A stretch of DNA of 64,000 nucleotides from Adiantum capillus-veneris. Taxonomy: Eukaryota; Streptophyta; Polypodiopsida; Polypodiales; Pteridaceae. Positions 33,189-44,244 of this stretch are shown here, piece after piece. Numbering within the stretch: position 1 is the stretch's first letter; every line of letters starts with the position of its first letter. The stretch spans positions 71,005,895-71,069,894 of the forward strand of contig CM043944.1 in assembly GCA_014529385.2 (NCBI GenBank), in the 5' to 3' direction. The position numbers and the translations under genes are program-made. The notes under the pieces were generated by a model. It saw only the letters and a program-made list of their open reading frames with translations. It made no database searches and was not told the origin of the DNA.

Positions 33189-34898
33189 GCCCTATAATAT
33201 TATGGATTTTATGTATATGTCTTAAGTGTGCATAAGTATATGCATTTTCTATTTAGCATGCAAAAAGCTAGTCGAAGTCTGATGTGTCACTCTTGTTGGG
33301 AATGGGCTTCGTCCTACGATCCTGGGCTTCTTTGTGAACCTCTTCTTGGAGCCATAATGAAATGAACCTATAAAACATACCTCTTATCTACTAGGCATCC
33401 TAAGTGGCATATGACATGTGTAGAATGGACAAAATTGGCCTTAGTCATAGTATACCCCATTAGGTGTCATTCTACACATAGTAGGTGCACTTTGGAGTGA
33501 TTATGGACCTAAACAAATTACTTAAAAGTGTGGTTACGAGTTTGTTTGATGTCATCCATAATGTATGCCAAGTTCTCTCTTATTTTTTTATGAAGATTCT
33601 TTATGCACATGTTCCCACCATAGCTCAACAACTCTTTGAGGCTTAACCTTGACATGTGGCGGCAAGGAGAAGATATTTGGAGAAAGATCTAGACGAACCT
33701 CTAGATATTTCTTGAAGAGAAAGATCTAGAAACTTTAAAGATAATTTCAAGATATTTTGAAAAGATAGACAGTTGTCACACAAATCCCTTGGATATTTCT
33801 AAGCAAATATCTTCTTCAAGGGGCAACTTCCGCTATAAATAGAGCCTCTTGTCCCTCACTTGGACATCAAGCAAACCATCAAGCAATCAAGCGCTCAAGC
33901 AATCCCCATAATCAAGCCACTCTATCAAGCCATCACCCAACCTCCTACCCATCTCCTTGAGTGAAACTTTCTCTCAATTTCAGCCCAACACAGCTTGAGC
34001 TTGCTACTTCATGCCTCAAGCCTTCTATCTCCTCACTTGTAATACTCATATACTCTATGTAACTTTCTTTCATCAATAAAGACGCATTGTTCGTGGCTCG
34101 CAAACGCTGTTGGGTACTACTACTCATCTTCCACTTCATCAAGTTGGCTACAAGACCACAAAGTCTTGAGATGTACTTCACTTCTTTTGCTTGAGCTTGT
34201 GTGGGTCTTTGTGTGTTGGTTGTCTTTCTTATTTCTTTCCTCCATTGTTTGACTCCACTCTAAACTTTCTTAGATGAATAATCCCAATGGTGTAACCTTT
34301 CAACCCTTTCACTTTGTGCAAAATATTAGGATTAACGTTTGTATTAGCCATAAAATCCACTTCCAAAAGAAAATTATGTTACTCTTTGGGCCGGAAAGAC
34401 TGCGAGAAATTCTTTCTTCTCCACGTCCTCTCATTTTGCCACTACTAGACTACTCTAATTCTTTCGATGTGCACATATTTATTCTCCTCTAGGGGTTGAG
34501 TCTTGCTTTCTTAATATTACTATGAAACAAGAAGACTTGTACACACGGCTCACTCCTATCACGAGGCAAAACATCTACATCTTTGTAAGCACTAAGTTAC
34601 AGTTTCAAAGAACCATTCGCAATCTATTTGGAGCACGACTTGCTGCTATAAATGCATCAGTGAACCCTTTCATCTTACCTTTGATTAGATACGATCAAAG
34701 CCTTGATATTCGTCTTTGTTTTGTTTTCAGGGTTTCACGTGTGCGTATGTGTGTGTCTGCGTGTAAGATTCCGATGGCTACACACAATGTATTTGCTACA
34801 AACACTAAGCTTGCTTAAGTGAAAGCCCTCACAGTCTCCCCACAAACCCTCACAGCTAGAGGCCCGGCGCCTTCCTAGCAACCGCCAACTCTTTGACA
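33149..34898 (+). repeat. Z element 3' LTR
   Basis: Direct copy of 25466-27205, starting TGTCGTGCCGTGGCACA and ending GCCAACTCTTTGACA. Confidence 0.85.
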
Positions 34899-35631
34899 CA
34901 CTTTCTTTGAAAAACTTCGCGTCGGGTTCACCAAAAAGTGTGTCAACTTCGTTTCAATCTGTCTTCAGTCCCTGCTCAACATCTTTGTCCTCAAGAAGTA
35001 GCTCCAATTGCTCCTGGAGCTCCTTTCTTGTTGCTTGTAAGAAGAGCTCTGTCTTTTCTGAGTCGAGTGTGGCCTTCTCTGCCCTTGTGAGTTGAGCATA
35101 TCATCGCTCAAACTCCCTGAGTAGCTCTGTTGGAGAGAGCCCCTCCTTCAGCTTGGCTACCCACTCCAGGAAAGTTCTCTTTGTTACTCTCTCAGAGTCC
35201 TCCATGAAATACTCCTCCTTCATCGCTAGCTTGAACTCCTCCCAATTTCTTCCATGCTCATTCGTGATTCCTCTCACATGCTCTCTAATCTCGGGAGTCA
35301 CAACAAGATCAAAGCTTTGGAGCATCTCATCTTCTGGCACACGATGCAACTCCATCTCCTTTACATAGCCACGAAGATACTTTGTCACATCTTTCCCATT
35401 AAACTGATCCATTTTGTGCACCACTGCTTGAATAGATTTGGTTGCTGACACTTCTCGTCTTTCTGTAGCATGCTGTTGTTGCATAAACAAGGCCAATGCT
35501 TGAAACATTTGCATTATAGCTGGATCAAAAGGCATACCTTGCTGCTGCGGATGATGATCACCCATGGTTGAAGTAGCTCGCAGATCCCCACTAACTCACC
35601 CTGGCATACTTCGCGTCGGGTTCACCCAAAA
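34899..35631 (-). pseudogene. Inverted Z gag fragment
   Basis: On the minus strand: primer-site region (35631-35566), then MGDHHPQQQGMPF from 35565 through the same gag residues as 27275-27890, frameshifted near 35100. It ends near 34945 at the gag position of the TGA in the other copy and jumps through aagttga-like microhomology back to an LTR end plus primer site. Together with the LTR end at 34898 this leaves a ttgacacacttt / aaagtgtgtcaa palindrome. Confidence 0.8.
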
Positions 35632-36096
35632 GTGTGTCAAAGAGTTGGCAGTCTTGCCACGAAGGCGCCGGGCCTCTAGCTGTGAGGGTTTGTGGGGAGA
35701 CTGTGAAGGCTTTCACTTAAGCAAGCTTAGTGTTTGTAGCAAATGCATTGTGTGTAGCCATTGGAATCTTACACGCAAACACACACATACACGCACGTGA
35801 AACTCTCAAAACAAAACAAAGATGAAAACATCAAGGCTTTGATCGTATCTAATCAAAGGTAAGATGGAAGGGTTCGTTGATGCGTTTTTAGCAGCAAGTC
35901 GTTGTGCTCCAAATAGACTACGAATGGTCCTTTGAAACTGTAACTTAGTGCTTACAAAGATGTAGATGTTTTGCCTAGTGATAGGAGTGAGCCGTGTGTA
36001 CAAGTCTTCTTGGTTCATAGTAATATTAAGAAAGCAAGACTCAACCCCTACAGGAGAATAAATATGTGCACATCGAAAGAATTAGAGTAGTCTAGT
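35632..36096 (-). repeat. Inverted Z LTR, first piece
   Basis: Contains the last 465 bases of a Z LTR (minus orientation), ending in the target ctagt at 36092-36096. The LTR continues at 40821, after the 4.7-kb insertion. Confidence 0.82.
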
Positions 36097-36350
36097 TGTT
36101 AGGCGCAGCGGAATGAATGTTTGCGCTTTGCTCAAGATGAGTGCTCCGAACTGTGCTCAAGGTTCCTTTTGTTCTTATGGCAGGTAGAGCCTTCAGTTCT
36201 TAATGAGAGAATGAAGGGCTTAGAGATTGTACTTGATGAACTTCAGTTTCTTACTCATTCTTTTGGGAGAGAACTGAACGCTGGATAAAGGTTGAATATG
36301 TTTTGACCTGATCAAAAGAACGCCAAGATTTTTCTCCACACTCATGCCGA

Positions 36351-37140
36351 TTGCTTTTCAGAGGGCCTGAAGATCAAACCATTGATCTGATACCTGGAAG
36401 CACGCCACCGAATCGGCCACCTTATCGTGTGAGCCGAGTACAGAATGAAAAGATTATGAATCCAGTGAAAGACCTCTTGGAAAAGGGTCTTGTCCAGCCT
36501 AGTACTTCACCGTATTGCTCTCCAGTGTTGTTGGTTTAAAAGAAAGACGGATCTTGGAGAATGTGCATCGATTATAGCGCTCTCAACAAAATCACCATCA
36601 AGAACAGATTTCCGATTCCTAGGATCGATGATATACTTGACAGGTTACAGGGATCCTCGTGCTTTAGCAGGATTGACTTGAAGAGTGGATATCACCAGAT
36701 CAGAATAGCGCCAGGAGATGTCTACAAGACAGCTTTTCGGACAACTTTTGGGTTATTTGAGTTTTTGGTGATGCCTTTTGGCTTAACCAATGCTCCTGCA
36801 ACATTTAACCGGATGATGGACAGGATTTTTCGAGAGTACAGGCTATTTGTTGGCACTTTCTTTGACGACATCATTGTTTTCTCCAAGAATGAGGCAGAAC
36901 ACAGAGATCATCTGCTTCAAGTCTTTCAGGCATTACGAGATCACACATTAGTGATTAATGCAAAGAAAAGTGGATTTTTCCTACCAGAGATACACTTTTT
37001 GGGACACATTGTGTCAGCAGCAGGAGTGCAAATGGACCCGGCCAAGATAGAGACTATCCGTGATTGGCCCGATTTGAGGAATGTCCATGAAGTTAGAAGC
37101 TTCTTGGGACTGTGTTCGTACTACAGGCGGTTCATAGAAA
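36351..37140 (+). pseudogene. Gypsy X reverse transcriptase
   Basis: RT blocks in order: LLEKGLVQPSTSPYCSPVLL, then TAA 36537-36539, [62 protein letters not shown], the catalytic [11 protein letters not shown], and [15 protein letters not shown]. This is a canonical Ty3/gypsy RT. The 5' part (gag, protease) is absent. Frameshift near 37130. Confidence 0.9.
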
Positions 37141-37640
37141 GTTTGCAGAGGTTGCTTCCCCTTTGCATACCTTGACACAGAAAGGAATACCTTTTTCGTG
37201 GGGACCCACAGAGGTGACTTCCTTTCGGACATTGAAAGAGAAATTGACTACGGGACCTATTTTGACTTTGCCGGACTTGCAGAAGTCATTTGAAGTATAT
37301 TGTGATTCTTGTGGTCGTAGTCTGGGTGCAAGAAGGCCATGTCATAGCTTACGAGAGCCGTTTGTTCTCTAGGCCGGAGATGACAGCATAGATCTATGAG
37401 AAAGAGCTTTTGGCGGTTATCCACGCTCTTACTCAGTGGCGGCATTACCTACTCAGAGCGGATTTTACTGTCTTTACAGACCATCAGAGTTTGCGCTAGT
37501 TCTTGTCACAGAAGCAGCTTTCGGAAAAGCAGATGCGGTGGGCGAACATCTTGTCACAGTTCCACTTCCAGATTGTCCATGTGCAGGGACAGAAGAATGT
37601 GGTGGCAGATGCTTTGTCTCGGACACCGTTGGTTCTGGCT
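37112..37640 (+). pseudogene. Gypsy X RNase H
   Basis: After the shift: [16 protein letters not shown], then YCDSCGRSLGA (first Asp of RNase H), a broken stretch, [30 protein letters not shown] and VVADALSRTPL. Stops TAG near 37388 and TAG near 37498 interrupt it. The order and motifs fit Ty3 RNase H. Confidence 0.85.
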
Positions 37641-38427
37641 GTTTCCGAGACACATCATAGGAGCTTCAAGGATATGGTCGATCAGTATACCACAGATACA
37701 GATTTTGCAGATATTTTCACACGGATACGGGATGGGGAGACAGTAGCTGGATACTCCCTTCGGGAAGGCTACTTGATGAAAAAGACTATGTTGTGCGTTA
37801 CACAGCCGTTGAGGGATAAGGTTATGACTGAATGCCACTGTCCACCTTTTACGGGTCACCGCGGCATTGCTACCACCATGAAGGGGGTCGAGAGATACTT
37901 CTTTGGGCCGAGACTCAAAAAGGATGTGGAAGAGTTTGTGCGCAGTTGCTTGGTATGCCAGAAGGTCAAGTTTGACAGGCATAAGGCACAGGGATTGTTA
38001 CAACCTTTACCCATACCCACCCACCCCTGGGAAATTACTGCAATGGATTTCATTTTTGATCTCCCAAGAACACAGAATGATCACGATGATTTTCCGATTA
38101 CATGGCACGTCTGAGACGATTGTCTCAGACAGAGACCCCAGATTTATGAGTTTGTTTTGGAAGGCAATTTGGGAGAACATTGGCACGCAGTTGCAGTTCT
38201 CGTCATCGTTCCACTTGCAGACTGACGGGCAATTTGAGATTGCCAATTCAGTGATTTTTGATTTATTGAAGTCTTGTATCTCGGATCAGAAGACTCAATG
38301 GGAAAAGAACTTACCTTTGGTGGAATTTGCCTACAATAACACAATACACTCTTCGACGGGGAAGACGCCATGTGAGATTGTTGAAACTGCTGCGAAGGTT
38401 CCATCCTTCCTGAGCACGAAAGATTAG
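37641..38427 (+). pseudogene. Gypsy X integrase with internal deletion
   Basis: GHRGIATTMKGVERYFFGP and RSCLVCQKVK give the HHCC module. ITAMDFIFDLP holds the first catalytic Asp. The central segment that normally follows is missing: the sequence jumps at about 38085-38100 to LHGTSETIVSDRDPRF (second Asp) and QTDGQFEIAN (Glu), with a change of frame. The deletion removes roughly 35-40 codons. It cannot be active. Confidence 0.85.
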
Positions 38428-38996
38428 ATATTTGAAGCGGATGAATATTCGCGAGATTTGGATACGGCTTTTGCCAAGGTTCGCGAGACTTTGCAAAAGT
38501 CTCAAGAACGACAGAAAAAGGCAACGGATCGCCATCGTCGCGACATGGAATTGAAGGAGGATGATTGGGTGCTCTTACTTTTGAGAAGGCACGCCTACGA
38601 AAGAAAAAGGGAAAGGAGAGGCTTTTTCCAAAGCTTAGTATGCGATACTACGGACCTTTCCAGATCACTGACAAGATAAATGATGTCTCCTTCCGATTGA
38701 AACTGCCAGATACTTGGAGGATTCATAATGCATTGCATGTGAGTCTCTTGAACCCTGTTAAGGGTGATGTGCCTGATGATGGGGAGCCTGATGAGCAACC
38801 CGAAGTGGAAGAAAACGAGGAGATCCTTGTTCCTGAACAGATTTTGGCACATAACGATACGAAGAAAGGTAAAGTCCGAAGGCGGTTCTTGGTTTAGTTC
38901 AAGAACTTTCCTGCATTTGATGCGAAGTGGATGGAGGAGGAGGACCTAGCAGATACTCCTCGGATTGTGAAACTTTACCTCGATGTTTTGGTTTAG
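38428..38996 (+). pseudogene. Gypsy X integrase C-terminus and chromodomain-like tail
   Basis: AFAKVRETLQKSQERQKKAT, then in another frame [17 protein letters not shown] and [18 protein letters not shown], and the tail [17 protein letters not shown]-stop-FKNFPAFDAKWM and EEEDLADTPRIV. The last part looks like a chromodomain, so X belongs with chromoviruses. The TAG after FLV corresponds to a Lys codon in the copy at 22940. Confidence 0.78.
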
Positions 38997-39601
38997 CATA
39001 GTCTACTCCAAACGGAACCCAGAATTCAGCTTGGCCGGAGATCTGGTGCAGTGGGATGCACAAGAGGGGAATCACTCCGCTCCCTTGTCAACAGATGCCT
39101 TGATTTTGATACTAAAGTCACTGATGTCTCTTTGAGCTTCAGGGATACTGAGAGCTGACAGTATTCTGCTAGATGACTTTATGGAATGGAATTCCTGATA
39201 ATGATACTGATTAGTTCTTTACTTCTTTTCAGTGCAGGAATTGATAGCCGAAATGACTGCAGCATTTTGGTCTGATTGATCTCGAATAGACATGGTTGCA
39301 ATAGGGGTTAGTCAATCGGACATCGATGAGATCCCGATTGGAACTAGATGTGATTGCTAACTACATTGTCGATAAATCATGGTCTAAGATCCGAATGAAT
39401 GGTGAATGTCATGTGATGTCCTGTGATGTCGGGTGATGTCCTGTGATGTCGTGTGATGTGACTGTCGATTTTGTACATGTGCTAGATGTGTGTTCCTAGT
39501 ACGTAGGTACTAACAGTCAGTGTCTGCTAAGACGGTTTATGGCTTTTGTCGGTTTTGCAAACGTAATCGCGGTCGATTACAATACTTTCAAGAGGGGGGT
39601 A
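38997..39601 (+). other. 3' untranslated region of X, second copy
   Basis: Parallels 23055-23655, with the same gtgatgtcctgtgatgtc short repeats (39415-39455) and the polypurine tract aagaggggggtat before the LTR. Confidence 0.65.
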
Positions 39602-40130
39602 TGTCACAAAGTGATGACGTGGCGGATAGCAAAACCCTAATTTCTGCCAAAAACCCTAAAATTCTTGCAAACCCTAATTTTCGGAAATTGCGGAGGCTTT
39701 AAAAAATTTTATTTTTATTTTTTTCTTTTTGAAATAATGAGCGACGCGAATTTTGCTTTTTTTTATTAAAAAAAAAAGAGAAAAGACTCTCTATGAGAGA
39801 GAGAGAGAACTGATGCTTTTTATTTTAAAAGCTTTTGGGGCTCTGCTTTTGGGCATCCCTTGTATCTTTAAATAAGTGGTGAGTGCTTCACTTCTCACAG
39901 CATCTGGACGCAGAGTCTGAGAGTGAAACCCTAACCGCTCTCTTGTACTTTGATGATTGATTAATATAAAAAGAAATACCGAAAGGGGCGCCAGTCTTTG
40001 GGGCCAATATCTCTAGGCACGGAACTCCGCCGGGCTAGTGCAAATGTATTGTGATCTGTGAATTGTTTTGAAGTGGTTATTTGGTGCTGCCGCGATTGAT
40101 TCTTGACTTGGAGTGTCCAAGTCTGTTACA
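39602..40130 (+). repeat. X-family 3' LTR
   Basis: TGTCACAAAGTGATGACG to GTCTGTTACA, 529 bp. It contains A/T-rich sequence at 39700-39830, a short (AG)n, aataccgaaagggg and ggcacggaactccg. It has no (CT)n at the place where the copy at 23656 and the copy at 19593 have one. Confidence 0.75.
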
Positions 40131-40820
40131 GCTGCTGTCATGCCTGCTGAAAAACGCTGACCATCTGATGTTGATTGGGCTGAAAACCAAAAACGTTGAG
40201 GCTGACTGCTGGCGCTAGTGAAAACGCTGGACCATCTGGGATATGCTGGCGATTGTCAAGCTGAAAACGCCAGCGGCTTGGGGGACTGTTGGCGGCCAAG
40301 CAATGTTGGAAACGCCAAGGCTAGGGGAGGTACTGATGGAGAAAACACTAGGCTGAATGTGTGTTGGCGATGAAGCAAACTGCAAACGCCAGGTGCTTGT
40401 GGTCTTGAGGGGTTCCTGCTAAGAAGTTGCCTGTTGAGCATGTGCTCCTGCTGCCTCTTCTGCTATTTAGTGCTAACTCTAGTTTGCTTATATACAAACT
40501 TAGCAAAATTGCCCTACCTACTTTTGTTGGGAAGTCACTTAAAAATAATAAGTGAAAAATATCAAAAATAGGGAAAATAGGCTAAATGCACTGGAAAATT
40601 TCCCTGACTGAATCTGATGGATTCTGAAGGGAATACTGATGATCATGTTGTGCGCAACCAGAGGATATGCATCTATGCTAAGTGACTGGGCATGCACGGT
40701 CTACGAATAGACTCACAAAAGTGCCAGATCACTGCTAATCTAGACTTGACTAGACTGACTGAACCCTGATCATGTTGTAGCTTGTCCACGGACACATAGG
40801 GTTAGATATGTCACGTGACA
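40131..40820. other. Remainder of the 4.7-kb insertion
   Basis: 40131-40440 is dense in aaaacgctg and aaacgcca words as near 5141-5496. 40441-40820 is A/T-rich and anonymous. No coding frame. Confidence 0.4.
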
Positions 40821-42662
40821 CTAGTAGTGGCAAAATAAGAGGACGTGGAGAAAGAAGAATTTCTCGCAGTCTTTCCGGCCCAAAGAGTAACACAATTCTC
40901 TGTTGGAAGTGGAATGCCTAATACAAACGTTAATCCTAATATTTTGCACAATATGAAAGGGTTGAAAGGTTATACCATTGGGATTATTCATCTAAGAAAG
41001 TTTAGAAAGCAGTCAAACAATGGACGAAAGAGATAAGAGAGACAACCAACACACAAAGACCCACACAAGCTCAAGCCAAAGAAGTGAAACACACCTCAAG
41101 ACTTTGTGGTCTTGTAGAAGATGAGTAGTAGTACCCAACACCGTTTGCGAGCCACCAACAATGCATCTTTATTGATGAAAGAAGGTTACATAGAGTGTAT
41201 GAGTATTACAAGTGAGGAGATAGAAGGCTTGAGGCATGAAGTACCAAGATCAAGATGTGTTGGGCTGAAATTGAGAGAAAGTTTCACTCAAGGAGATGGC
41301 TAGGAGGTTGGGTGATGGCTTGATTGTGGAGATTGCTCGAGGGCTTGATTGCTTGATGGTTTTCTTGATGCCCAAGTGAGGGGCAAGAGGCTCTATTTAT
41401 AGGTCCCTTGAAGAAGATATTTGCTTAGAAATATCCAAGGGATTTGTGTGACAAGTGTCTATCTTTTCAAAATATCTTGAAATTATCTTCAAAGTTTCTA
41501 GATCTTTCTCTTCAAGAAATATCTAGAGGTTCTTCTAGATCTTTCTCCAAATATCTTCTCCTTGCCGCCACATGTCAAGGGTTAAGCCTCTTAGAGTTGT
41601 TGAGCTATGGTGGAAACATGTGCATAAAGTATCTTCATAAAAAATTGAGAGAGAGCTTGACATACCTTTCGGTATTTCTTTATTCTTTTACAGTTAAGAG
41701 GAAGTACAAAGAGTGCTTATAGCACTAAACCTGTATCCCGCAGTTCTTAACCTGTATCCCACAATTTCTATCCTGTTTAGAGGAATTTGGACAGCATAAC
41801 GACGCAGAACCCTGCCCAAAACAGTCTGCAAGTAGGGAATCCTAAGGGGACTACTGTCCTTGTCCCGATTCCACCTTTAATTGACCAAAACAGAGCATAA
41901 CCAGCCTCTGTAATTTCTGGTTATTGACTGGTTTTTCTCTGTTTTCAGCTCCCTGTAGCCCTTGCACCGATCCCTGCACCTTGGGCTAGTTGCCCCTTCA
42001 ATCTGGAAGGATTTAGGGCATCGAAACAACCCCAAACCTGTAAAAATCAGAGTTCCGGGAATCCTATTTAGGGACCAATCTAGTGTATGACTCGCATACA
42101 GATGCATTCTAGCATCTGTATCCCATTCTCCTCTCTTGTGTCATTATAGCACAGGTAGAATAGGCGACTAATAATGGGTGAAAGCTAAATCAAGGTTTGA
42201 AGTAAAGTCTACCGCCCTTTTTGAAGTTAACAGGTCGGTTACAGCATACATCATGGATGACATCAAACAAACTCGTAACCACTTTTCTATGGGATTTTTC
42301 TAGGTCCATAATCACTCCAAAGTGCACCTACTATGTATAGAATGACACCTCATGGCGTATACTATGACCAAGGCCACTTTTGGCCATGCTACACATGTCA
42401 TATGCCACCTAGGATGCCTAGTAGATAAGAGGTATGTTTTAAAGGTTCATTTCATCATGGCTCCAAGAAGAGGTTCACAAAGAAGCCCCGGATCATAGTA
42501 CGAAGCCCATTCCCAACAAGAGTGACACATCAGATTTCGACTAGCTTTTTGCATGCTTAATAGAAAATGCATATACTTATGCACACTTAAGCCATACACA
42601 GAAAATCCATAATATTGTAGGGCTTAGCTTCCGTTCCCACTATGCATGTGCCACGGCACGAC
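40821..42662 (-). repeat. Inverted Z LTR, remaining pieces
   Basis: 40826-41665 and 42250-42662 complete the inverted LTR begun at 35632 (sum about 1.72 kb). Its start TGTCGTGCCGTGGCACATG lies at 42662. A 579-bp insertion interrupts it at 41666-42244. Confidence 0.8.
41666..42244 (-). mobile_element. 579-bp LTR-like insertion W, TSD catac
   Basis: Borders carry catac at 41661-41665 and 42245-42249, and the intact Z LTR has a single cataca at this point. On the minus strand it starts CTGTAACCGACC and ends AATACCGAAAG. It matches 17970-18280 by eye. Probably a solo or truncated LTR; canonical TG...CA ends are not both present. Confidence 0.6.
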
Positions 42663-42727
42663 ATCCACCCCCTCTAAGCCTGCACATCCTCCGGTATGTG
42701 CCACAGTCGATGTTTCCAAGAGAGTCA
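42663..42727 (-). other. Inverted 3' internal end of Z
   Basis: Reverse complement of about 33075-33148 (end of pol and polypurine tract). It abuts the direct LTR that begins truncated at 42728. Confidence 0.7.
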
Positions 42728-44240
42728 TCCTAGGTGGCATATGACATGTGTAGCATGGCCAAAAGTGGCCTTAGTCATAGTATACCCCATGAGGTGTCAT
42801 TCTACACATAGTAGGTGCACTTTGGAGTGATTATGGACCTAGAAAAATCCCTTAAAAAAATAGTTACGAGTTTGTTTTATGTCATCCATGATGTATGCCA
42901 AGCTCTCTCTCAATTTTTTATGAAGATACTTTATGCACATGTTCCCACCGTAGCTCAACAACTCTTGGAGGCTTAACCCTTCACATGTGGCGGCAAGGAG
43001 AAGATATTTGGAGAAAGACCTAGAAGAACCTCTAGATATTTCTTGAAGAGAACGACTTAGAAACTTTAAAGATAACTTCAAGATATTTTGAAAAGATAGA
43101 CACTTGTCACATAAATCCCTTGGATATTTCTAAGCAAATATCTTCTTCAATGGGCAACTTCACCTATAAATAGAGCCTCTTGCCCCTCACTTGGGCATCA
43201 AGCAAACCATCAAGCAATCAAGTGCTTAAGCAATCCCCATAATCAAGCCACTCTATCGAGCCATCACCCAACCTCCTACCCATCTCTTTGAGTGAAACTT
43301 TCTCTCAATTTCAACCCAACACATCTTGAGTTTGCTACTTCATGCCTCAAGCCTTCTATCTCCTCACTTGTAATACTCATATACTCTATGTAGCCTTCTT
43401 TCATCAATAAAGACGCATTGTTGGTGGCTCGCAAACGGTGTTGGGTACTACTACTCATCTTCTACTTCATAAAGTTGGCTACAAGACCACAAAGTCTTGA
43501 GGTGTGCTTCACTTCTTTGGCTTGAGCTTGTGTGGGTCTTTGTGTGTTGGTTGTCTTTCTTATCTCTTTCCTCCATTGCTTGAAGGCTTTCTAAACTTTT
43601 TTAGATGAATAATCCCAATGGTGTAACCTTTCAACCCTTTCATTTTGTGCAAAATATTAGGATTAAGGTTTGTATTAGCCATAAAATCCACTTCTAACAA
43701 AGAATTGTGTTACTCTTGGGACCGGAAAGACTGCAAGAAATTCTTCTTTCTCCACGTCCTCTTATTTTGCCACTACTAGACTACTCTAATTCTTTCGATG
43801 TGCACAGATTTATTCTCCTGTAGGGGTTGAGTCTTGCTTTCTTAATATTACTATGAACCAAGAAGACTTGTACACACGGCTCACTCCTATCACTAGGCAA
43901 AATATCTACATCTTTGTAAGCACTAAGTTACAGTTTCAAAGAACCATTCCCTCGCAGTCTATTTGGAGCACAACGACTTGCTGCTATAAATGAATCAGTG
44001 AACCCTTTCATCTTACCTTTGATTAGATACGATCAAAGCCTTGATGTTTTCATCTTTGTTTTGTTTTGAGGGTGTCACGTGTGCGTCTGTGTGCGTCTGC
44101 GTGCAAGATTCCAATGGCTACACACAATGTATTTGCTACAAACACTAAGGTTGCTTAAGTGAAAGCCTTCACATTCTCCCCACAAACCCTCACAGTTAGA
44201 GGCCTGACGTCTTCTTGGCAAGACCGCCAACTCTTTGACA
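42728..44240 (+). repeat. Z LTR, 5'-truncated, right border of the nest
   Basis: Corresponds to the LTR from about base 245 to its end (CTCTTTGACA at 44231-44240). It is followed directly by atgt and the second half of LINE-E. Confidence 0.82.
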
Positions 44241-44244
44241 ATGT
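44241..44244. repeat. Target-site duplication of the Z insertion, right copy
   Basis: atgt, against acgt at 25462-25465; a single transition at a CpG. Confidence 0.55.

Larger units (their letters stand above)
25466..34898 (+). mobile_element. Complete Z-family Ty3/gypsy element
   Basis: Two direct LTRs of about 1.75 kb (25466-27205 and 33149-34898, TGTCG...TTTGACA) flank gag, protease, RT, RNase H and integrase in Ty3 order. A polypurine tract at 33131-33148 precedes the 3' LTR. The LTRs are very similar by eye but carry scattered substitutions and small indels, so the copy is not brand new. Several frameshifts and stops inactivate it. The 3' LTR is not followed by a target duplication but by an inverted gag piece. 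Confidence 0.88.
36097..40820 (+). mobile_element. 4.7-kb insertion carrying a chromovirus 3' half, TSD ctagt
   Basis: Begins TGTTAGGCGCAGCGG and ends TGTCACGTGACA, with ctagt at both borders (36092-36096 and 40821-40825). It splits an inverted Z LTR cleanly. Inside are a broken gypsy X pol (about 36350-38995), its 3' UTR, an X LTR (39602-40130) and 690 bases of further sequence. I see no matching terminal LTRs for the outer borders, so the outer element is a composite or strongly deleted. Confidence 0.7.
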
